Source: an uncultured Mycoplasmataceae bacterium
Lineage (GTDB): Bacteria; Bacillota_I; Bacilli_A; Mycoplasmatales; Mycoplasmoidaceae
NCBI GenBank assembly: GCA_949290035.1
Contig: CASEQO010000126.1
Location: 1 to 10,952, forward strand
Direction of reading: 5' to 3'
Length of the DNA: 10,952 bases
Below the pieces are notes generated by a model. That model did not search any database and was not told the DNA's origin. It worked only from the letters and a program-made list of their open reading frames with translations. Made by a program: the position numbers and the translations under genes. This document shows, one piece after another, positions 1 through 7,922 of the stretch; positions within the stretch are counted from its first letter, which is position 1, and each line of letters begins with the position of its first letter.

Positions 1-1157
1 AAGATGTAATAATAATTGATCAAAAAAATAAAGGTCTAGCTGCCGCTAGAAATATTTTATCTAAAAATGCAAAAGGAGATTATATCTTTTTTTTAGATGT
101 GGATGATTATATTCCAGAAAATTCTCTTCAAGATTTATATGATAATTCAGATAATGGAAACAAAGATATAATTACAGGAAGAACAAAAATTGTTTTAAAG
201 AATAAATTTAAATTTCCATTTTTAGTATCTTATAGATATTTAAAATATATGTCTTCATTACATTATGTTAAATCAAATATTTGCACTCCTTGATCATCAT
301 TAATAAAAACTCAAATATTAAAAAATGAAAAATTCTTAGAAGGTTATTCGTATGAAGATATAGGATTAATGAATTATTTATATTTAAAATATACAAATTT
401 TAATCTGATAAAAAAAATAGTTTATTTTTATAATAAAAATGAAGAAGGGCTTTCTGCTTTTAATAAGAATAATAAGTGAAAAATAATTGATTTATATCAT
501 CAAACATTATATGTATTTAATAAATATAAAGATGAGGGTTGACTAAACAATAAACAATATAAAAGATTTATTAATGGAACATTGTTCCAAATGCTAGTTG
601 CAATTAATTGACTTTCAAAACATTATTCGATATCTAATAAATTAAATTTATTACCTTTTTTATCACAAATAGAAATGCTATTTAAATTCAATATAACTTT
701 AAAATATTCAAAAACATTTTGAAAAGCGTTAACTTTTTTTTATTTAAATAAAAAAATCAAAAAATGTCTATCTATTTTAAAAAATAATAAGAAAGTGATA
801 AGTGAAAACGATTTTTATTTTTGTGATAATAAAAAAGTTAAAAATAAAATTATAATGGTAGATGATTTTGATTCTATTGAATTTAATAATAAAAAATATA
901 AAAAATCTATTTTATTTACAACACAAAAAAATGAATCTATTAATAATTTATATTTAGGTATTAAGCCTAATTCATTAAAAGAGTTGAATGATATAGATGA
1001 AAGAATATATTTTATAGATTTAAGGCATATAAATAATTTAGATAAAAAAGACATTGATTTACTAAATAAAATAAATACTAGAATTTTAATTTTATTAAAT
1101 AAAAATAACAAAGATTTATTTAAAAAAAACAATAATATTAATTTTATATACATTTAG
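1..1157 (+). CDS. Family 2 glycosyltransferase, 5'-truncated by window edge
   Basis: The reading frame is open from position 3 to the TAA/TAG-type stop at 1155-1157 when TGA is read as Trp, giving 384 visible residues. The N-terminal strand and first nucleotide-binding loop, perhaps 50-60 residues, lie outside the window. The visible start carries the GT-A signature GLAAARN followed by GDYIFFLDVDD. The DVD is the metal/nucleotide-sugar DxD site. YEDIGL further on fits the usual acidic catalytic-base region. GT2 enzymes move a sugar from a nucleotide sugar onto a glycan or lipid at the inner membrane face; donor and acceptor cannot be read from this sequence. The last 120 or so residues (from about 795) are rich in Asn, Lys and Ile and match no domain I know. 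A GTG at 795 could be mistaken for a start, but it lacks a ribosome site and lies inside the open frame. The next glycosyltransferase gene starts 15 nt downstream, so the two are probably one operon. Confidence 0.85.
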
Positions 1158-1172
1158 TTTTATAGGAATATT

Positions 1173-2060
1173 ATGAATAAATTTACAATTATTATTCCAA
1201 TGTTTAATTCTGAGAAATTTGTAGCTAACACATTAAATTCAATTATAAGCACAAATTATGACAAAAATAATATAGAAGTTTATGTAATTGATGATGGTTC
1301 TACAGATAATTCAGGAGAAATTGTTAGATCTATTTCAAAAGAAAATCCATTTATTAAATATGTTAAAAAAAATAATGGTCATTGAGGTTCAGTTATTAAT
1401 TATGCTAAAAATAATTTAAATATGATAGGTGACTATATATCAATATTAGATTCAGATGATTTTTATGTAAAAGAAACTTTTAATATTATAAATAAATTAG
1501 TATTAAAAAGTAATGATGATCTTATTGTTGGTTCATTTAAAAAATATGATGGAAATAAACCAAGAAAAAAAGTAATGCCTTTTTGATTCATTTTTAAAAG
1601 AATTTTAAAAAATAAAACCCAAATGAATACACCTTTTTGTTTACCTCTTCCTTTTTTTGCAAAAAAAGAAGTTTTCTTAAAATTAAATGATTTAAAAGAA
1701 GGTGTTGCTTATCAAGATCCAGATTACTCGACACAGTTAGTAAAAAATAGTTCTTCATTAAGATTTACTAAAAAAGTTATAGGTCTTTATTATTACAATA
1801 GAGAAAATAATTCTGTTTCTCAAAAATGAGATAATAAAAGATTAGAACCAGAATTTCATGCTTGTTTAAAATGTATAGAAAATGATGCGCAAGAGTTAGT
1901 TTCATATAGATTAAATATTAAAGACTTTAGAGAATGCATAAAAGATAATAATTTAAAATTTAAAATAAATAGAAAGTTTAAATTTAATTGATATCCATTT
2001 TACATAAGGTGGGCATATTGATTAATTCATATAACTAGATACAAGAATTTTTTTTATTAA
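1173..2060 (+). CDS. Family 2 glycosyltransferase (GT-A fold)
   Basis: This is a complete 295-residue protein. The ATG is preceded by AGGA at 1164-1167, at good spacing. GT2 features appear in order: N-terminal strand FTIIIPMFNSEKFV, the nucleotide-binding VIDDGSTDNS (about residues 40-50), the subgroup motif NNGHWGSVINYA, the DxD site LDSDD with Asp93, Asp95 and Asp96, and YQDPDYS as the likely catalytic-base region. Trp residues, including the one in GHWGS, are encoded by TGA; one TGG is present near the 3' end. The aromatic and basic C-terminus (WYPFYIRWAYWLIHITRY) may lie against the membrane, but no clear transmembrane helix is seen. The gene follows the truncated glycosyltransferase by 15 nt and ends inside a terminator, so it looks like the last gene of a surface polysaccharide or glycolipid operon. 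The family call is firm; substrate is unknown. Confidence 0.92.
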
Positions 2061-2076
2061 AATTCTTGTATTTTTA
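2038..2076 (+). terminator. Rho-independent terminator overlapping the glycosyltransferase stop codon
   Basis: ATACAAGAATTTT (2039-2051) pairs perfectly with AAAATTCTTGTAT (2059-2071) around a 7-nt loop, and a G-U pair at 2038/2072 can extend the stem. A run of T at 2071-2075 follows. The TAA stop (2058-2060) sits at the loop/3'-arm junction, so the last codons of the glycosyltransferase form the 5' arm. Confidence 0.85.
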
Positions 2077-2106
2077 ATTAAATTTATTAATAGTGTTTTA
2101 TTTATT

Positions 2107-2117
2107 TAAAATATAAA
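2107..2117 (+). promoter_or_regulatory. Possible -10 element just upstream of the primase-helicase gene
   Basis: TAAAAT (2107-2112) and the overlapping TATAAA (2112-2117) resemble a -10 box in the 44-nt gap after the terminator. No convincing -35 is seen. No Shine-Dalgarno-like purine run precedes the ATG at 2121. If this box is used, transcription would begin at or next to the ATG, giving a leaderless mRNA. The background is so AT-rich that such matches occur by chance. Confidence 0.3.
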
Positions 2118-2120
2118 TAT

Positions 2121-4683
2121 ATGAATGATAAAAAGAATATATTTTATTATATAAAAATTGAAAAAATACTTAGTGAATATCGTAATAAATACGGTGATGA
2201 AATTTGGAATTCATTTTTTATTGATAAAAATGATAATCAAAAAGAAATTGATATAAAGCAAGGTGATATTAGTAATCAAATTCAGTATTATGAAATAAAG
2301 AACAGTAATATAAAACAATTTATAAAATTATTTTTTAATACTCCATTCTATTTAACATATTGATCAAGAAATGACAAAAGTGGTTTTGCAATAGCTTGTG
2401 AAAATGAATGAAAACAATATATTTGTAAAAAGAAAACTGGTGGATATTGTAATAATTGTCAAAATGTAAAATTTAAAAACATAAGTGAGGAAATAATATT
2501 TAATCATTTGAATGACGAAAATAAAATTTCTATATTTAGCTTGGATGAAAATAATAGTAGTAGATTTTTAATTATTAAATTTGATTATAAAAATTGACAA
2601 AAAGATATTTTAGAATTTAAATATTTTCTTAAAAAGATGAGTTTCAATAGTTATATTGAAATATTAAATAATGGTAGCGAAGCAAATCTATGAATGTTTT
2701 TTGAATCCAAAAAATCTTCAAATATGATTAAAACATTTGTTCAATTAATTTTATATGAAATGCTTGATTATAATAGTTTGTTTAACTTTGAAATATTTAG
2801 TAAGTTAATTCCAAGTAAGAATAATGTTAGCAATTGACTTTTAGGCGATGTTATTTTATTACCTTATTCAAAATATGAGTTAAATAATAATTCATCATAT
2901 TTCATCGACGATGAAAACAATTATTTAAATATAAATGATTTCGTTAACAAAGTAGAAATAATAAAAAATATTGATTTTGATAAATTTAAAGATAAGCATA
3001 AAAAAGACATTGAAAACATTTGAAATGGAGATAATTTTCAAATTGAATATAACGGTACTATAGAAATACTTAAAGGTTCAGAGTTAATATTTAATTTAGA
3101 AAACTTAAGTTCATCTATTTCAAAGTATTTAAGATTAAAATCATCTATAAAAAATCCTGAATTTGTTAAAAAGATAAGAATGAGAATGTCTACTTATAAT
3201 GTTCCATTTATAATATTTTGTAGCAGAGTAGAAAATAATAATATTTATATTCCAAGAGGGTTAGAAAAAGAGATATTAAATAAATTTAAAACAAGTGATA
3301 TTAGTTTTAAATTAATAAATAATTTTAATAAAACAAATAAAATAGATGTAGATGATAACATAACATTAAATAGTGATCAAGAAATATCTTTTCAAGATTT
3401 ATTAAAATATGACAATGCAATTTTAGATGCTAAAACAGGTTTTGGAAAAACTGTTTTAGCAATGAAATTAATATCAAAACTAAAAGTTAGAACATTAATT
3501 TTAGTTCATAATACAACACTTGCTAAGCAATGATACAATTCAATTTTAAAATTCTTAAACATTGATGAAGATAGAATTTCTTTTAATAAAAAGGAATACA
3601 AAGATATTAATATCAGAACTAATCAATCATATTTAAGAGAAGAAAATATAAGTAATGATACAAAAACTATAAATTTATTATTAATAGATGAATGTCATCA
3701 TTATGCTTCTCCATCATATGAAAATATTATCAAAAGAATAAATTCAAAATATGTATATGGATTTACAGCCACAGCTAAAAGATCTGATAGTTTATATAAA
3801 ATATTAGACTTTGTTATTGGTCACACAATTAAAGCAAAACAATCAGCAAATATTATAAAAAGAAGAGTAATTGTAAAAACAACAGATTTTAATGTTGTAT
3901 CTAATGATAAATTAGATTTATCAATTTATAACGAGGCGTTGTCTAGTGATTCTATAAGGAACAAATTAATTGCAAATACTGCAATTGAATTTGAAAAAAC
4001 AAAATAAAGTTATATTAATAATAGTTGAATGAGTTAAGCATTTAGAGTTCATTCAAAAAGAATTAGAAAATAACAATTTGAATGTAATTATATTGCATGC
4101 CCAACAAGACATTAAAAATAAAAAAATTAACTTTGAAAAATTGTCTATTAAAGGTCCAAAAATAATTATTGCTACTGGAGCATATATTGGAGAAGGATTT
4201 GATGTTCCTGATATTGATACATTAATTATTGGTTTTCCTTTCAAATGATCTGGAAGATTAGAACAATATATAGGAAGAATGAGAGAAAATGATTTGAAAG
4301 ATGAATTAACTATAGTAGATTTTTTAGATAAAGATGTACTATATTACTATAAAATGTTTATTCATAGATTATCAACATATAAGAAGTTTGGATACGAAAT
4401 ACAAAATAATAATAATTTTAATCAAATGGTATTTGATATAAAAGTTGCTAAAGATCACATAAATAGTGAAATATTAAATTCTAATACTCAAATAATTTCT
4501 AGTATTAATTTTAATAAGTTAGTTAAATTAAAAATAGAGCTACAAAATAAAAATATATTATATATAGATAATAATGAAATTGAATTTTTAATTATTGATA
4601 ATAATATAGTTTGAATATTTTCATCTAGTAAAATGTGTATTAGAATACAAAATGAGTATTTGGTAAAAGAGCTATCTAAGTAA
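2121..4683 (+). pseudogene. TOTE-type conflict-system primase-helicase, frameshifted
   Basis: The first frame runs from ATG 2121 to TAA 4005-4007 (628 aa). The C-terminal part continues in the +1 frame to TAA 4681-4683, for about 853 aa in all. The N-terminal part matches the archaeo-eukaryotic-type primase of TOTE systems: a zinc cluster at Cys93, Cys102, Cys110 and Cys113 around CENEW, then EEIIFNHL, then RFLIIKFD, then ANLWMFFE. A linker with NPEF (345-348) and IPRG (377-380) follows, as in the family. The SF2 helicase has Walker A TGFGKT (Lys443), DECHH (523-527) and TAT (549-551). After the frame break come the strand KVILIIVEW, motif V (ATGAYIGEGFD) and motif VI (QYIGRMRE). Known members are ATP-driven proteins linked to defence against invading DNA. 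Here the primase DxD is K-F-D (Lys153, Asp155) and the motif II His is Asn189, so priming is probably lost. About ten TGA Trp codons show long residence in this genome. The TOTE assignment rests on motif order recognised by eye. Confidence 0.85.
3970..4007 (+). other. Frameshift window in the primase-helicase gene
   Basis: The upstream frame stops at 4005-4007. The downstream frame is closed before 3970 by a TAA at 3967-3969. The switch (+1, or equivalently one extra base) must therefore lie between them. The window holds an A6 run (3994-3999), a C, then an A4 run (4001-4004). Removing one A from either run joins IEFEK to the NKVILIIVEW strand that starts the second helicase domain. Explanations are a real indel, an assembly error in a homopolymer, or slippage. 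The A runs are not placed in the 1-3-3 phase of a classical -1 slippery heptamer. Confidence 0.85.
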
Positions 4684-4736
4684 GTTTTTATAATTTCTTA
4701 TATTGAAAATTAATTATATATTTTTATAAAATTAAA

Positions 4737-4753
4737 TATAATTTAGATAGGAG
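4737..4753 (+). promoter_or_regulatory. Possible -10 box and clear ribosome binding site for the third glycosyltransferase
   Basis: A perfect TATAAT lies at 4737-4742, and AGGAG lies at 4749-4753, five bases before the ATG. The ribosome site fixes the start of the 304-residue protein. The -10 is only tentative because no good -35 is seen at normal spacing, and the expected start point would leave a leader of only about ten bases. A second TATAAT is at 4689-4694. Confidence 0.4.
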
Positions 4754-4758
4754 TAAAA

Positions 4759-5673
4759 ATGAAATTAAGTATAATATATTATTTTACAAATTATAGTGAC
4801 AATAAATTAAATGCATTGAAATCATTAGAAAAAATAGATAATGAGAATGTAGAAGTTTTAGTATTTAACTCTTGTGTTGATGGTAAAGTTTTTGAATTTT
4901 TAAATAAATTAAAATTTAATAAATCAAAATTAAAAATAATTAATACATATGATAGTGTTGGTCATTCATTTGCTTACAATATAGGAACAAGAATCTCAAA
5001 CTCAGACTACATATATTACTCAAACTCAAGAACATTATTTGATAAAGAATTACTTAAAAGTATATTGAATGAATTAAAGAAAAATCCTGACATTATTTCT
5101 ATAAACTCAAATATAAAAGAAAATAAAATAAATGGATTTAATGATTTTATTGAAATTGGGCTTTCACTAAAAAATTTTATTTTTAAAAAATCATTTGTTA
5201 TAAATAATCATTTAAGTTTTACAAATTATAATTATTTTCATAATGTGTTTGTTTATGAAGCGATATTGAAAACAAAAAATATTTTTAATATAAGCTATAA
5301 TATAGAACAAAGAGAATGTAGTAATTGTAAATATTCTTATAACTTATATGACATATTGAAATCTGCTGAAATTATTTTTAACAAAACTATTTTAAATGAT
5401 GAATTAAAAGATAATGAAAAAGAATCAATAAATGCAATACTAACTGTATCTATTTTATATGAATTTATAGATAAAACTATAAAGAGTAATTTATCTGATA
5501 GTTCAATTAATATAGCTTTAAATAATGCAAATAGTGTAATAAATAAAATATATCCAAAATACAAAAAAAATTCTTTCTTTATTAAAAATAAAAATCCTAT
5601 ATATAAATATATATTAAACTTTAATCCTTCATTGAAATACGTTAAGAAGGAATTTACTAATATAAAAAAATAA
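4759..5673 (+). CDS. GT2-like protein lacking the DxD motif
   Basis: This is a complete 304-residue protein with AGGAG just ahead of the ATG. The layout of its first 110 residues is that of a GT-A glycosyltransferase: strand MKLSIIYYFTNYS, a second strand VEVLVFNS, then a region equivalent to the usual 'G-x-x-x-ARN-x-G ... GDYI-x-FLDxDD' block. Here that block reads VGHSFAYNIGTRISNSDYIY and then YSNSR. The two metal-binding Asp positions are Ser88 and Ser90, with Asn89 between them. The remaining 190 residues contain Cys-rich RECSNCKYS and helical Asn/Lys/Ile-rich sequence that I do not recognise. There is no Trp and no signal peptide. It could be a non-catalytic partner of the glycosyltransferases upstream, an enzyme with altered metal use, or a decaying copy. 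It is flanked by the frameshifted helicase gene (75-nt gap) and a terminator. Confidence 0.75.
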   Translation: MKLSIIYYFTNYSDNKLNALKSLEKIDNENVEVLVFNSCVDGKVFEFLNKLKFNKSKLKIINTYDSVGHSFAYNIGTRISNSDYIYYSNSRTLFDKELLKSILNELKKNPDIISINSNIKENKINGFNDFIEIGLSLKNFIFKKSFVINNHLSFTNYNYFHNVFVYEAILKTKNIFNISYNIEQRECSNCKYSYNLYDILKSAEIIFNKTILNDELKDNEKESINAILTVSILYEFIDKTIKSNLSDSSINIALNNANSVINKIYPKYKKNSFFIKNKNPIYKYILNFNPSLKYVKKEFTNIKK

Positions 5674-5676
5674 TTT

Positions 5677-5708
5677 AGAAGAATTCCGAGAGGTTTTCTT
5701 TTTTCTTT
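5677..5708 (+). terminator. Rho-independent terminator with GAGA loop
   Basis: The arms 5677-5687 (AGAAGAATTCC) and 5692-5702 pair through two C-G pairs, a TT/TT internal mismatch, five further pairs, then a G-T and an A-T. They close a GNRA-type GAGA loop (5688-5691), and T-rich sequence follows. It lies four bases after the glycosyltransferase-like gene and separates it from pcrA. The stem is imperfect, but position and T tract support it. Confidence 0.7.
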
Positions 5709-5728
5709 ATATATGTTAAAGGTAAAAT

Positions 5729-7897
5729 ATGGAAATAAATAATAAACAAAAATTAGCAATAGAATGTGGCGAAAATCCTACAATGGTTATTGCTGGTGCA
5801 GGTTCTGGAAAAACTTTTGTTTTAGTTAATAGAATTATATATTTAGTTAATGAATTAGGATATCATTCAAATTCAATTTTAGCTTTTACATTTACAAATA
5901 AAGCTGCTAATGAAATAAAACATAGAATTACAAACACAACAAATGGATATGTATTTAATTGAATAGGAACATTCCATTCAATTTGTTTAAAAATTTTAAG
6001 ACAAGATGCAGATAAATTAAATAAAAGCAAAAATTTTATGATCATAGATGAAGATGAAAAATTATCCATAATTAAAAACATTTATAATATGCATGGAATA
6101 TCAAAAGATTCAATTTCTCATAAAAAAATAATTTCAATAATTTCATCTATAAAAACATTAAAAAATAGAATTATAACCCAAGAAGATTTTGATAATTTTT
6201 TTCTTTCTGAATTTACATTTGAATCAGAAAAGGTAAATTTAATTAAGATTATATATTTTGATTATGAAAAATACTTAAATGAAAGAGACTTGTTTGATTT
6301 TGATGATTTAATAGTATATACATTAGAACTTTTAAAAAATAATCAAGATATAAGAAAAAAATGACAAGAATATTTTTCATACATTTTAGTTGATGAATTT
6401 CAAGACACTAGTTATCATCAATTTGAATTAATTAAACTTCTAGTAAAAGATAACAAAAATTTATTTATAGTTGGTGATCCAGATCAAATGATATATTCAT
6501 GAAGAGGAGCATATTCTTCAATATTTAAAGATTTTACAAAAGTATATCCGAATTACGAACAAATAATATTAGATCAAAACTATAGATCTACAAAAAAAAT
6601 ATTAGATGTTTCTAATATGCTAATAAATGAAAATAAAGAGAGAATAGAAAAATCATTATTTACAAATAATCATGACGGAGATCAAGTTGAATACTATCAT
6701 GCATTATCTGCAAATGATGAAACTAGATGAATAATCAATAAAATAAAAGGTTTATTAGAACTTGGTTATAAATATAAAGATATTTTAATTTTATACAGAA
6801 GTAATTATTCATCAAGAGCTATTGAACAAGCATTAGTTGGATCATCATTACCATATACAATTTTTGGGGGATTTAAATTCTATCAAAGAAAAGAAATAAA
6901 AGATATTATTGCTTATTTAAAGTTATCAATTTATGATGATGATTTATCTATTTCAAGAATATATAATACCCCAAAAAGAAAAATAGGTGAAGCATCTTTT
7001 TCAAAACTTGTAAAATATGCAAATGATAATAATAAATCAATTGTACAAGCTTTAGAAGAAATAGATAATATAAATGATATAAATACTGCAACTAAAAATA
7101 AATTAAATGAGTTATATTCAATAATATGCGAATTAAGAAAATTTATGTCAATTGATTTTTCAGATTATGTAGATAAAATTTTAAGTCTAACTAAATATAA
7201 AGATTATTTAAAAGAAGAAGATGAAGAATATAGAATAGACAATATAATTGAATTAAAAAATTCAATGAAACAGTACCAAAATGAAAACCCTAAAGAAAGT
7301 TTGATGAATTATTTACAAGAAATTTGTTTATATACAGATAGTGAAAGCTCTAGTTATGTAGAAAATTCGATATCTTTAATGACTGTTCATAATTCAAAGG
7401 GATTAGAATACAAAGTTGTTTTTATTACATCATTTAATGATGGTGACTTTCCTTCAACGAAGGCTCTTGAAGAAAATGGATTAGATGAAGAAAGAAGAAT
7501 TGCTTATGTTGCAATGACAAGAGCAAGAGAAAGATTATATATTACTTCATCGAGTGGAAGTGGATTTTCAGGTAATGGGTTTAGTGAAAAAATACCTTCA
7601 AGATTCATTTCTGAAATAACCAAATCTAATTCTTTAAGAAAATTATTACCAGATACAAATGTAAATAAAAACTATTATTTTAATGAATATAAAAATAATA
7701 GTGATTATGTTAATAATAATCATCTACATGATGAAGACGTTGATTTTTATATTGGGGAAAAAGTTTCTCATAAAATGTTTGGAATAGGAACAGTTTTAAA
7801 AATAGAAGGTACATTAGTAGTGGTATCTTTTAAACCTCCTTTTGGAATAAAAAAATTATTAAAAAATCATAAAATAATAACTAAATTAGTTAATTAA
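5729..7897 (+). CDS. pcrA: ATP-dependent DNA helicase PcrA/UvrD (SF1A)
   Basis: This is a 3'-5' helicase used in nucleotide excision repair, removal of recombinase filaments and resolution of replication-transcription conflicts. The 722 residues equal the usual PcrA length. The SF1A motifs are all present: Q-motif region NNKQKLAIE; Walker A AGAGSGKT (22-29); motif Ia [13 protein letters not shown]; Walker B DEFQDTS (Asp222); motif [17 protein letters not shown]; motif [10 protein letters not shown]; motif [11 protein letters not shown]; and motif [18 protein letters not shown]. The C-terminus keeps the Tudor-like domain of PcrA ([20 protein letters not shown]), known in this family to contact RNA polymerase. 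Four Trp codons are TGA, including the one in YSWRGA, so a standard-code translation would break this intact gene into pieces. AAAGG at 5718-5722 supports the start. It is the first gene of the pcrA-thrS-cysS run. No clear promoter is seen between the terminator and the ATG. Confidence 0.97.
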
Positions 7898-7922
7898 CTA
7901 TAATTAATATTGGGAGAATTAC

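Noticed and set aside
815..1153. Minus-strand reading frames at 815-1153, 4053-4244, 5337-5759 and 5863-6081
   Set aside because: They lie opposite clearly coding plus-strand genes, have low-complexity Phe/Leu/Ile-rich translations and show no recognisable motif.
795..1157. Separate small gene starting at the GTG at 795
   Set aside because: It is in frame with the upstream glycosyltransferase with no intervening TAA or TAG, and no ribosome site precedes the GTG.
3993..4000. Classical -1 programmed frameshift heptamer (A AAA AAC) at the helicase break
   Set aside because: The zero frame divides the run 2-3-2 rather than 1-3-3, and the shift needed is +1, so the standard mechanism does not fit.
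4684..4736. Terminator-like AT palindrome (TAATTTC ... GAAAATTA) after the primase-helicase gene
   Set aside because: The stem is short, almost purely A-T and needs a bulge, so it cannot be told from background in this composition.
5729..7897. Apparent break of pcrA, thrS, cysS and the glycosyltransferases into several short reading frames
   Set aside because: The breaks are TGA codons at Trp positions in the same frame. With the mollicute code these genes are continuous.
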